The position numbers and the translations under genes were made by a program. Of a stretch of DNA of 64,000 bases, positions 1 to 10,948 are shown piece by piece. Source of the DNA: Mariannaea sp. PMI_226 (lineage: Eukaryota > Ascomycota > Sordariomycetes > Hypocreales > Nectriaceae); NCBI GenBank assembly GCA_024336345.1, contig JANFOG010000014.1, positions 930,001 to 994,000 of the forward strand, written 5' to 3'. The notes under the pieces were generated by a model, which saw nothing but the letters and a program-made list of their open reading frames with translations, was not told the origin of the DNA and did no database searches. The stretch's first letter is position 1, and every line of letters begins with the position of its first letter.

Positions 1-1113
1 CTACACCGGCGGTGTCGGTGTGGCGTTAGGCTAGACTTCCAAAGCGAGAACTGATTGCATATGTCCCCTGGTTGACAGCGAGGATCTTATTAACGAGCAG
101 TCGACGATAGTGAAAAATTTCGACACAAGTTCCCATACCCACCAACACCCCAGATTTTGCCCCGGATATCGAAGCAGCGGCACGGATAGCATCTGCAACC
201 AAGTCCAGTTTCGGTGGTCCAATACTTGCCAGCCTTGCACAACCCACAGCCTACATGTATCTCGAAGACCACCCCGACCTGCCCGATGTAGTCAAATCAT
301 ATTCAGTTTTTTTTGACAAGATGAACTTGCTGGGGTATGGATATAATGTCTCTATGCGTTTCAACTATACCATGTCGCCATGTGAAAGACCCAACTTACC
401 TCGGCCCCGCTTCGAGTTCTGCGGCCCTGAAAGTGGAGTTCGTATTTGAATAGGTTTCGTCATTGCGAAAAGGGCCATCTAAACGAAGAGCACTGAAAAA
501 ATTATCGCGTACCAGTTCATAATGTGTCATGCTTTACCAGAATCATAGACAGTCGGGAGCCTTCAGGAATTGAAGTGGACTTTCTCTGAATAATTCTGCC
601 CTTGTGAGAATTCCTATCTCATCTAATCTTCCAAGTTGATGGAATCATCCACGAGGTACTGTATAAGTCAGATTGCACCCTCCAACCCGCAATGTACAAA
701 TCACGCCGTCTAATCAAGCCTCGGTTGTCTACCCCATGTACTAGTTGCAACCTTCTTTCACCATACCCCTTAGGTCAATAGGAAGTTCTCTTGTAGATAC
801 ATCCCGAGCTTGCCGCTGGATAGCTGTCCTCTTGCATCCCTGAATCCGGGGAAAGGTGGTGGGAAGGGGGCCATGATAGTCTGCCGGAGCATGTACTATG
901 TACAAAATAACCTCACTCACGTGTTGATATACGATATGTGCATGAGGTTATACTACTGAATTACGAGACCTAAGAATACTAGCAGCAGCTTCCAGCTATT
1001 TTCCCCGCCACGAGCCAGTATGTGCTACTCGAGTAAAGAAAGCATTGCGACCCGTGAACACTCATCTGTTTCCCCCTTCTCCTTTTGCCATCTCATATCT
1101 CAAATGTCAGATA
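1..1113. other. Left-edge stretch without a confident gene
   Basis: No complete gene can be built here. The plus strand carries an open stretch at about 144-449 that ends in a TGA and reads like coding sequence (acidic and hydrophobic mix), but I see no start, no recognisable domain and no clear splice partner. The remainder is AT-rich with frequent stops in all frames. It also holds the region 3-prime of the sugar transporter, whose stop is at 1114. Confidence 0.4.
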
Positions 1114-3061
1114 TCATGCTTCATCGACTTCGGGTCGTATGCTGAATTCGGTCGAGTCTGTTTCTATCTGGTACAGAGGTGGCATAGGTGCTAGGCGTCG
1201 ACCAATGAGCCTCTTAAAGTACCAGCGTAAGCGTTGCGTATAGTATCGAGCATGGTCGCGATTACGCACGCTAAATACAAGGTCCAGTTCTTCCAAAGTC
1301 ATGGCTTTGGTCTCTGGTAGAAGGAAATAGGCAAAGGTCCATCCAATCAGATTCCATGTCCCATACCAGAAGAAAGCATTTTGCCCTCCGAATGAGGCCA
1401 TCATCCTTGGCCACGTAAAACTGAGCAGGAAATTGAAGGTCCACGTGAGTGATGTCGCTGAAGCCATGCCCAGTGATCGAATGTGGAGAGGAAACGCCTC
1501 CGCGCTATAGGTAAACGGCACTGGACCCATGCCTGGGGAGTATAGGGCCATGAAAATATACATACTGGTGGCCAAAAGGGGGACACGGGTTTCTTCATCC
1601 TCAATTCGGAGGCTAAAGCCCGTCCAGAAGAGGCATATGGCCATTAAAGGAAATGTGAGAAGCAACAGATTTCGACGACCGAAAGTGTCAATCGTCCAGA
1701 CAGCCGGTAAAGCGAAGACCCAGTTGATTGCGCCTCCACCTAGTGAGGCAAACAAGGCTCTCGACCTAGAGTATCCGGCCATTTTGAAAATCTCGGTACT
1801 GTAGTAGGCAATAACGTTTACTACAAGAAATGAGGAGTCAGTTTTGGTGAGCTTTGGATCCAGAAAAATATGTTTCAACTCACTGCCACAGAACTGTTGC
1901 ATGAACATGCAAAACCACGCAGACTGTGCAGCCCTCCAGTTTCGTCTGATGGAGAATATTTCTCCAATTATATTATGTCCCTTATTGGTATTCTCTTCCA
2001 CTTGAAGGAACTTAAACGCAAGAAATACGTCCCTGGAAGCTTGAAGTTCATTCCCACGAAGTGATATTAGTGATTCAAAGGCCATCTTGAAGTTTCCCTT
2101 GTCCATGTACCAACGAGGACTCTCAGGCAGAGTATAAACAAGCAAACCAACAATTAAAGGAGGTAGAGCAGTTGAGCCGATCATCCAACGCCACTGGGTG
2201 TATTCTCCAAAAATCGTCGTGCTTTGGAAGACGATTCCCGATAGGAATCCTAGCATTATTCCAAATGCTGTCCACATCTGCCACATCATAGTGAGTGCGC
2301 CACGGATATCTTTAGGGGCACACTCGGCAGTGTACACCGGCGTGGTGCTTGATTTGGTACCGACAGCCAAGCCAAGAAATAACCGAGCGATGAGAAGCGA
2401 GATCCAATGGCGCGAGGCGGCCTGCCAGATAGCCGTGATGAAAGCCACAAAGCAGGAGAAGGCTATGGTGCCACGGCGACCTATGTGTTTGTTGAGGGGC
2501 GCATTGAGCCAGCATCCGACGACAGCGGCAGCAATGTACGGGGCTCCGTTCACAAGACCTTTCACTGTGGGACTATCGACATTGAACTCGTCGAAGTAGA
2601 ATTCCTAAGACAATCAGCATGGGATTTTCTTCTCAAGATACTGGCTGGGTGTGTCATGATTGCTATACCTGTGCGCCATTTATCACTGTTTGATCCATGC
2701 CCTGCACAATAGCGCAGCCTGCGCACACTGCACAAAGCTTGTATAGCATGCTGGGTTGTGAAGTCCATCGATGTTCCTTCTCAAGTCGAATAAGGCACTT
2801 TTCGTCCTCCGTTAGTTGGTTAAGATTCTCGAATCCTGTCTTGGAGTTGTACACTTTGGCCAGGAGTGCCCCCTTGCGAAAAACATCTCTGTGATCGATC
2901 AATCCGTTCGCATCCACGAAAGCATCGGCATTGGCGATGATTTCTTCGTGAGATAGCTGCCCTAGAGGGTTCTGCAATAGCGCTGTGGTAGTCCTGGTGC
3001 CTTTTGGTCGCAAGACTGACACCAAATCTTCCATCTGGTGTATGGATGTAGTCGACGACAT
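1114..3061 (-). CDS. MFS sugar/polyol-type transporter
   Basis: A proton-coupled sugar porter of the major facilitator superfamily (fungal maltose/hexose/inositol-like clade), expected in the plasma membrane. Three exons: 2669-3061, 1884-2604 and 1114-1820, giving 606 residues. The second intron (1821-1883, 63 bp) has no in-frame stop and could be read through, but removing it restores the family motif QQFCGINVIAYYS at the junction. The first intron joins NGAQ to EFYFDEF. Visible signatures are GRRGTIAF after TM2, PESPRW before the central loop, DTFGRRN in the second half and PETKAMTLEELD after the last helix. The last differs from the usual PETKG. The N-terminal cytosolic stretch before TM1, about 105 residues, is long and charged. 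The substrate cannot be named from sequence. The family call is firm. Confidence 0.9.
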
Positions 3062-3460
3062 GATGCCAGTAAGTCTTGATAAAAAGAGTACAAGAAACTG
3101 CTGAAAGGGTAAAATGGAGTTAATGTGCTGGGAAAGTGATTTGGCGCATCCAATGTGAAGATGGGAGGACGATCAGATACAAATACAGGGCACATAGGGC
3201 AACGATTAGAGATTTCGAATGCCTCAAGGCCGCTCAAGTGTAGATGGCCAGTTCTGTGACCAGTCCGTAGGAGATGAGTGGCACAGCGGGTTGTCAAGAG
3301 CGTCGTACTTCCTAATCGGATACTGGGCAAAAGATACACATAAAGGTGCGCCTGCCTAGAATGCCCAGCCTCGACTCAAATCAGGTCTTTCCCCCAAGTG
3401 AGCCTCATGTTAAGCATCGTGACATCTAAATAGGTAGTGTGTACCATCCACGCCTCGAGG

Positions 3461-3508
3461 TAGGTAGAGGTACCTAAGTATCTAACAATACTTAGCGAGG
3501 TAGGTACC
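3461..3508. repeat. Interrupted inverted repeat in TAGGTA cluster
   Basis: GGTACCTAAGTAT at 3469-3481 is answered by ATACTTAG at 3488-3495 and AGGTACC at 3502-3508. The arms are perfectly complementary apart from a 6-base insertion (CGAGGT) in the right arm. The spacer is 6 bases. It is surrounded by further AGGTAGGTA units. It could form a hairpin or a dimeric protein-binding site; nothing shows which. Confidence 0.6.
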
Positions 3509-3680
3509 TTTTGTGTTGTCAAGGATGTCAAAGATTCGTCATTCGCGCACAAGAAGCTACTGAGTAGGAACAAGGCCAAAATGTGCCGCAAGGAGGGAGT
3601 GGTGGCCTTCTGCTCCCGGCATCCCAGAGAGCGTGAGGAAGGTGGATTTGCGGAATGTTTATGATAGTGGGTCGATAGTT

Positions 3681-3755
3681 TACCTTAGGTAGGTAGAAAT
3701 CCAACGTACCTTAGGTAGGTAAATACATTGTATCAATGAATAAGATACCTACCTA
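3681..3755. repeat. Direct repeats of TACCTTAGGTAGGTA
   Basis: The 15-mer TACCTTAGGTAGGTA occurs identically at 3681-3695 and 3707-3721. A further TACCTACCTA lies at 3746-3755 in the opposite sense. Similar TAGGTA units recur at 17368-17437 and near 5720. Confidence 0.65.
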
Positions 3756-3904
3756 ATCATAAACAAGTGGTACAATTATTCAGTTCCTCCCAGCGTATGT
3801 CAACCCTTCGCTCTTTCGTTGCGTTGCCCTTCATCAATATGGCTGAAGCCCTGAAAATCCACAAGAGATTGATGAGAGCACCAATTTTCATCAACCGTGG
3901 CATT

Positions 3905-5068
3905 CTAACGAGCAGGGCAGTCCATAAACCCAGGCGGGTCTTCAGCATCATATAGCCCTTGCTCCAGGTGTTTCATACACACCCAGACATCTTCGCTGAT
4001 GACGCGCTCCTGACATGCAGGAATATGGCACTGGTGCCAACCTGGATCAGGAAGATCGGTTCCGGACGATTCAGAGACTTCGTCCGTGAGAAATTTCGGT
4101 GTGTCTGCCTCTATCATGAAAGGAGCGGGCAATCTCTGGCTGTCAGGTGGCGGCGTGTTGATAGTCTTGCTACTTCGTAGGAAAGCTTTCCAGTTAAGCA
4201 TCGACCGCACGCGAGAATGCCTCTGCTTCTTTGGAAGAGTATCAGTGGAAGCAGTACTCTCAGTGATGGGAGGCGCCTCCATTACGGCAGGGTTATCGGT
4301 GGCAATAGAAACTTCAGATGCAGCGCTTATTGGCATCAGTTTCTGATGGGTTAAACAAAACCATAGTTTTCCCTCGCTAATCTTCTCAACCCGTGGCAGA
4401 TCGCATCCAGGTTCTGTGCAGCGATGTCGAGTGCAAAAAGAGCTGGAGTCCAAATATTGGAACACTGTACCTTTTCTCCTTTGGTTTCCGGAGGAGATCC
4501 GACAGCACTCTTTATTGGGGGCACTTGGGGCCTTGGGAGGCAAACCCTCTGGCTTTGAAGGTGTATCCTCTGGCTTGGGAGATGAATCTGGTGGCTTTGA
4601 AGGCAACTTTGTTGTTGAAGGCGAATGGTCTTTGCAAGTCCATGTGAAACCGTCCAAGCTGATCTGATCCCGTGATTTTGGGCAACCGGAATAGGTACAT
4701 CTGTGTCTTATGCAATAGCCTCTACCGAATCTAAAATCGATGGGCTCGTTACAGATAAACGTGGCCGAGCAGTAGTAACACTGTACCCTCTCTGGCCTGG
4801 GTTGTGGCTGCCCTGGCGACGAGTTGGAGGCGGTCTTCTCACTGCTTGTTGAAGCGTGATCAATGCATGACCACCATGTTGCATTCCCTCCTCCTCGCGG
4901 CTTCGCACAGCCGTCAACACAGCATCGATGGCGAATGCAATAGTTGTATCCATGAGATGGGTACAATAAAACAGGTGGTTGTATTTGGGTATGGGACCAA
5001 CGGCCACCTGGTCTGCTGCAGGCCTTGCAGTAGAAGTCCTGGCTAATGAGCTCGCTTGGAAGGGGCAT
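3905..5068 (-). CDS. Unrecognised protein with four Cys/His zinc-type modules
   Basis: An uninterrupted 387-residue reading frame that I do not recognise as a named family. It contains repeated Cys/His modules: C44-x2-H47-x-C49-x4-C54-x13-C68-x2-H71, C119-x2-H122-x-C124-x4-C129-x15-C145-x2-H148, C212-x2-H215-x-C217-x4-C222-x15-C238-x2-H241, and a shortened fourth, H345-x-C347-x4-C352-x11-C364-x2-H367. The first three share the core CxRHRC. An extra Cys pair lies about 20-30 residues before each of them (C14/C17, C97/C100, C188/C189). The spacing suggests zinc coordination. Linkers are Ser/Pro/Lys-rich, with a PSKP/PKPE repeat around 156-180. There is no signal peptide or membrane segment. Binding to nucleic acid or protein is possible but is inference only. 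Confidence 0.75.
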   Translation of the reverse strand: MPLPSELISQDFYCKACSRPGGRWSHTQIQPPVLLYPSHGYNYCIRHRCCVDGCAKPRGGGNATWWSCIDHASTSSEKTASNSSPGQPQPRPERVQCYYCSATFICNEPIDFRFGRGYCIRHRCTYSGCPKSRDQISLDGFTWTCKDHSPSTTKLPSKPPDSSPKPEDTPSKPEGLPPKAPSAPNKECCRISSGNQRRKGTVFQYLDSSSFCTRHRCTEPGCDLPRVEKISEGKLWFCLTHQKLMPISAASEVSIATDNPAVMEAPPITESTASTDTLPKKQRHSRVRSMLNWKAFLRSSKTINTPPPDSQRLPAPFMIEADTPKFLTDEVSESSGTDLPDPGWHQCHIPACQERVISEDVWVCMKHLEQGLYDAEDPPGFMDCPAR

Positions 5069-6551
5069 TTTGGCAGGTTGGTGAGGTGAATCACGGAGGC
5101 GGATACGAAGAATCTCGCTACAAATCCGATAATGACCGTGGTGCAGCTCTCGGTAAGGAAACGTGCGCTGGTGTGATTTGGTCTAACCGGTGCCGACCCC
5201 GTTGGTGATCCAGCGCTGATTTTTAGTTAATGGGGTTCCTGATGAAAAAGTTGCAGACCGGGCCATGAAAGAGGCCCAAGTTTATCGTAAACAAGAGTCA
5301 TTTGCGAGAACGCTGACATTGCGTCCTGTTGCCGCAGCCCGGGTAATCCATTCTGCCTAACGAAAGTCCTGTCGTGGCTGATTGTGGTTTGCAGGCAGAG
5401 AATCACTTCGCCCTGCTGCGTAACGCTAGGGTCGTCGCCAGGGCAGTGAATCAACCTCACACCTTGTCGCCTTTGAGCTACAGTTTGTGGCCATTGAACG
5501 GATTACCTGATGATTGGTGACGAATTTTGGAAAGATTTTAGCTGATTTCGGATGGGTAAACTGGCAGAATCCTCATGGGGGTTTTTTTTTTCTTTTTTTT
5601 TTTTTTTTTTGGTTCTATTATCTCAATTACACTGGACAACACGGAACAATTAAGCTTGTAATTAGTCTGCTCGTCGGGTCTTCGGGCGCATTTAGGGGCT
5701 CTAATAATAGGCAATCTAGCTATCTACCTAGGTTGCCTATATTCGATGTATGCGGGCATATGCAACGTAGCAACCTATACTCATAAAATTATGTGCTCTA
5801 ATTAATACCTTCAACACTACTCTGTACAATAATTTTTATATTTTTGTGCTATGTCTTTGTTACGTTTATATCATTGCATCTGGCCTGGCAGGGTCATCGA
5901 GAAGGGTAATCTAGGTGTAGGGTAAGTAGCCCAGCTGGACCAGGTATGGGAGAGTTTAAGGAGCTGAGACACCTCGTTATGACCCAATCGTCAATTAAAC
6001 GACAGCTAGACTTCTTCAACAAAAATCATCATGAAACTCAATTACTTACCACAGTCGCCTAACCAACGTGATGGCACCCTTTAATCCCTGCTTCAGATTC
6101 AATTTCACTGCCAAATTGCGACCTTGTGAGACCGGGGCCTTGCCAGAACGGGCCGTTGCCCCGCCAACTGCGCGACGTAATCTCTTTGTTTGCGTTCCCC
6201 AAGCTCCTGCTGCGGAAGGGAGCTACCTACCTGATGCCACCACCCCACCTCCAGGTCTGAGAAAAGTACATCCTATCATTCTATGCTCTCTCACCTGCTC
6301 CGTTTCCAACCTCACCTCTTCAGTTCTAGCATCTTCATATCATTTCCAGCTCTGCACACGAGAATTCAAGCCTCTGATTGCGCTCCCAACTCCAGCTGGC
6401 GTCGCCTCTTCATACTTACATCGCGATAGCGGCGCAAGCCTTCGCAAACGTCCCTGTGATCTAATCACTCGGCCCGTTGCCCATTGTCGTCGCCAATTTC
6501 CTGTGGCTTGCTTCTTCCCGCGCAAACATTCCAACCTCCGAGCCAGCCGAT
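5069..6551. other. Upstream region between Cys/His gene and chitin synthase
   Basis: A divergent intergenic region serving both genes. A nearly pure T tract lies at 5582-5610 (one C at 5592). From about 6140 to 6550 the plus strand is pyrimidine-rich, as expected of a fungal 5-prime leader. A 180-codon open frame at 6068-6610 overlaps the chitin synthase start out of frame and shows no protein-like composition. Confidence 0.6.
5582..5610. repeat. Poly-T tract
   Basis: 29 bases, all T except a C at 5592. It lies in the upstream region of the chitin synthase gene. Homopolymers of this kind are common in fungal promoters and are prone to length error. Confidence 0.9.
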
Positions 6552-9500
6552 ATGGATGGGCAACACACACCCTTACGTCCACCGGACTACAGTCTTCCTT
6601 CGTACGATGAAGATGACTTTGAATACACCCCCAACGGCCAGAATGCCGCAAATGCCCGTCTGTTGACATCTGTCGAAGACATGTACGATCCTGCTCCGTA
6701 TGTAGAAACTCTTATTCTTCATCTGATCCCCATTCCCTATTCCTCCACAAGCCATCCCCCTCCCCTCTTAAGCTACCTTGCCGTGACCCTTCAACCTTCT
6801 TCTACAACTCTCCATCATTCAAATCAGTGTCGGGTAACGGAAGTTAAGCAATTACGGCGAGCTTTCCTAGAAACCCCATACTGCTGCGACGACTGGAAGA
6901 GTTAGGGAACGAAGTATCCATATCACTACTATCATCAAGCGAGGATTTTTATATCACTCTTCAAGACCACGCACAATACTCTACTTGCACAGTTACAAGC
7001 CCAAAGTCACCCACCTGAGAGCAGCCTGTCCATTGCAGACATGGCTAGAGATCTACCAGAAATTCCCGTTGGGACTGGGGACCGACAGCAGAGGGTGTAT
7101 AAACAGCAACATGGCTTGAACTACTACCCCCCAGTGCCACCCAAGCGCCCATTATCTACAATCGAAAGTGTTAGCTCACAAGACATACCTGATAGTCTTC
7201 GAACGCCGAGAAGGCCTCTCAATTATCAGCCAAATGTTCGATCTTCGCCTCCGAGAACCACGTCAATTGTTGACGATGCTCCCCCTATGGCACCACCTGA
7301 CTCCTCCTATATGCCCTACATACCCCGAGAAGGATCTCCTACACGGCCGTGGACACCATCCTCAAGGATGTCCGAATATAGCCGACCTCCTCCTACAGGC
7401 ATGTACGAGCCCTCTGATCTTGATGGTAGTCCTCGACCAGGCACACCTTCATCAAGATACGGTGGCAGCCCTAGGCGACCACTTCCACCTGCGCCTCTGT
7501 TCTCAACTGGGGTACGCAACTCTCAAGCTTTTGCTGATGACGCCACAATCTCCATCCCACTCAGTAGTCTAGATGATGACGACGTCTTTGGCCCAGAGTC
7601 GGATCTTAGTGACGCTCGACCTCACCCCATGGACCGCGTCTCTTACCTCTCGTCTGAGTCTCAGGAAACACTCAATGAGCTATCTGAGGACTACGACAAG
7701 ATGGAACATTATGGACCAGCTCCTGAAAAGGCTCAGGAACGACGAGGAGTTCGTGCGCCCCAAATTTCAAAAAAGGAAGTTCAGCTTATCAACGGTGAGC
7801 TGGTCTTGGAGTGTAAAATCCCGACAATTCTCTACAGTTTCCTGCCTCGTCGTAATGAAGTGGAGTTTACACATATGAGATACACCGCGGTTACATGCGA
7901 TCCGGATGACTTCGTCGACAAGGGATACAAGCTTCGCCAGTGCATCGGCAAAACGATGCGTGAAACGGAGTTGTTCATCTGCATTACCATGTACAACGAG
8001 GACGAAATAGGGTTCACTCGTACCATGCACGCAGTTATGAAGAACATCTCTCACTTCTGCTCTCGTTCACGTTCTCGCACCTGGGGAGATTCCGGCTGGG
8101 AAAAGATTGTTGTCTGCATTGTTTCTGATGGCCGGGAGAAGATTCACCCCCGTACTCTCGACGCTCTAGCCGCTATGGGAGTCTATCAACACGGCATTGC
8201 CAAGAATTTCGTCAACAACCGTGCTGTCCAGGCTCACGTTTACGAGTATACCACACAAGTGTCACTCGACTCGGATCTCAAGTTCAAGGGTGCTGAAAAG
8301 GGCATCGTCCCTTGCCAGATGATCTTTTGTCTGAAGGAGAAGAATCAGCGAAAGCTCAACTCACATCGATGGTTCTTCAATGCATTTGGCAAGGCCCTGA
8401 ATCCTAACGTCTGTATCTTGCTAGATGTGGGTACCCGTCCCGGTCACAATTCTCTGTACCATTTGTGGAAGGCGTTTGATACTGATTCAAATGTTGCGGG
8501 TGCTTGTGGAGAGATCAAGGCCATGAAGGGCAGGTTGGGTGCCAATCTGCTCAACCCCTTGGTTGCTTCCCAAAATTTCGAGTACAAGATGTCCAATATT
8601 CTTGACAAACCGCTGGAATCCGTCTTTGGCTATATTACTGTGCTCCCCGGTGCTCTGAGTGCTTATCGATTCCATGCATTGCAGAATGATGAGACCGGCC
8701 ACGGGCCTCTGAGTCAGTACTTCAAAGGAGAGACACTTCATGGGCAACACGCCGACGTTTTCACTGCCAACATGTATCTTGCAGAAGATCGTATTCTTTG
8801 CTGGGAATTGGTTGCGAAACGAAGCGAAAGATGGGTCCTGAAGTATGTCAAGGGTTGTACTGGTGAGACTGATGTGCCAGGTGAGTTAAAACCCATAGGA
8901 TGAGCCTCAAGCTCTAGTTGAGTGAGCAACTGCTAATCACATGATAGATACTGTTCCTGAATTCATCTCACAGCGACGAAGATGGCTCAACGGAGCTTTC
9001 TTCGCTGCTGTCTACTCACTGGTTCACTACAAACAGATCTGGGCGACAGATCACACCCTGGCACGAAAGATTTTGCTGCACATTGAATTCGTCTACCAGT
9101 TTATTCAGCTCATGTTCACTTATTTCTCCCTGGCCAACTTCTATCTCACTTTCTATTTTGTTGCAGGCGGGTTGACTGACAAAAAGATTGACCCTTTCGG
9201 CCACAATATTGGAACCGTCATCTTTCACATCCTGCGATATTCGTGTGTTCTTCTGATAGCAACACAGTTTATCTTATCGCTTGGTAATCGACCTCAAGGC
9301 GCGAAGAAGCTGTACATGATCAGCATGATCGTTTATGGCGTCATCATGGTCTATACATCGTTCGCAACTGTCTACATCATTATCCGACAGCTTACAGCAG
9401 ATAACGCAACTATATCGATCGGTAACAACGTATTTACCAACCTGATTGTGTCTATATTGTCCACGGTTGGAATGTACTTGATTATGTCACTTGTATATCT

Positions 9501-10113
9501 CGACCCATGGCATATGATCACCTCGTCTGCCCAGTACTTCGTGCTGTTGCCCAGCTACATCTGCACCCTTCAAGTTTATGCCTTCTGTAACACTCATGAT
9601 GTTACATGGGGTACCAAGGGTGACAATGTTATGAAAACAGATCTGGGTGGTGCTGTAGGTCATGGAGAAACCGTTGAGTTGGAAATGCCCAGCGAACAGC
9701 TGGACATTGACAGTGGCTATGATGAAGCTCTTCGCAACCTCCGTGACCGTCTTGAGGTCCCTGAGAAACCCATCAGCGAGTCTCAGATGCAGGAAGACTA
9801 CTACAAGAGTGTCCGTACATACATGGTACTCTCGTGGATGATTGCAAACGGCATTCTTGGCATGTCCGTGTCGGAGATTTACAGCAGCAAAGGCATTGGC
9901 GAGAACTACTATCTACGTTTCATTCTTTGGAGTGTCGCTTCTCTCGCCGTCTTCCGTGCCATTGGTTCCACCACTTTTGCCATCCTCACCCTTATTAACA
10001 TGATTGTAGAAGGCCGCGTGCGCTTTGCTCTCAAGGCACCAAGGTGGTGGGGGAGTGTGAGCGATCGCGTCAGCGAGAAGATGAGCAGTGTCGGCACTCA
10101 ACTCAAGCAATGA
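6552..10113 (+). CDS. Chitin synthase, class I type
   Basis: An integral plasma-membrane glycosyltransferase (family GT2) that polymerises UDP-GlcNAc into wall chitin. Exon 1 runs 6552-6697 (MDGQHTPL, then an acidic Tyr-rich stretch). The middle exon ends at 8880, and the last exon is 8948-10113, whose junction gives DVP/DTVPEF. The acceptor of intron 1 is unresolved: in-frame AG sites end at 6943, 7006, 7021 and 7024. The protein is about 1055-1080 residues, longer than the usual 900 or so, because of a Pro/Ser-rich disordered N-terminus. Catalytic landmarks are [36 protein letters not shown] and QRRRWLNG, followed by about seven membrane helices. Wording around the core, such as [19 protein letters not shown], points to division 1, class I; class II is the main alternative. 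It is convergent with MET5. Confidence 0.93.
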
Positions 10114-10948
10114 GCAACAGCCCAAACATATGCCGCTCTTCTTGGTCAATAATTTGTCTTTTTCTGTTGTTCTTGCTTGGAGTTTGAAGAGGCTGTTCTT
10201 TTCTTGGGGAAAGGGTTTTATTCGGAAAATATTGCTTTCAACCCCTCCCCCCTCCCCCCTTTTTTTCTGGCTCACAAGGCGCAAGGTGTTTTATGAGGCT
10301 GGTCTACATGTCTGACAATTGTGTGGTCACGTATCATGGCGTACGGGTATTTGATTGAGATTCGGAAATCGCTGTTTAATGATATTGTATGGAGATGAAA
10401 TTTGATATGTATGTATCGATCGGGACAGTCTCGCATGATAGGAGTTGGGGGAGCTTGATTGTTGCTGTTGTTGTAATAGAAACATGGTATACCCTTTTGC
10501 CTAAATATGTTGCCCATCTATCAAGTCGGTGAATATCTTTCTATCTCTTATCACACCTTGCCTCAAGTATCTTACACATACTTCGAATACAGCGCTCTGT
10601 CGTGAAGAACGGAGGCGTATACGCTTACACTCACACTTGACTCGAGCAAATAGAGGGGGTTTTGTTGTGAAAAGGTACATTGTATATATCCAAGGGTTAG
10701 ATATCCTATCAACTGAATAGAAAAAGAGAAAAGAAAAAGACATTCCTACACGAGGAAATGCGTGCGATCCAACCAGTGCGCCTGGCCAAGTAAATCACAA
10801 CATAATAAAAATGTATGCAAAAAAAACAAACAAGCAATATGCCAACTTCCAATAACGAGATGCCCAATTTTCGTCGATATCATTTTGGGGGCTTTTATGT
10901 TCTTTTTTTTTTGGTCACCCAAGTTTTCATCCATGCATACGCAGTCAT
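10114..10948. other. Convergent 3-prime intergenic region (chitin synthase / MET5)
   Basis: This holds the 3-prime ends of two converging genes. There is a C-rich to T-rich run at about 10242-10266. No supported gene: the open frame that starts at 10762 is antisense to MET5. Confidence 0.7.

Larger units (their letters stand above)
3062..3904. other. Intergenic region with TAGGTA/TACCTA repeats
   Basis: This is the upstream region of the transporter and the downstream region of the Cys/His-module gene; both genes are on the minus strand. No credible ORF. Its notable content is a cluster of TAGGTA and TACCTA units between about 3420 and 3755, annotated separately. Confidence 0.7.

Noticed and set aside
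1..34. Short open stretch YTGGVGVALG ending in TAG at the left edge
   Set aside because: Too short to say whether a gene ends here.
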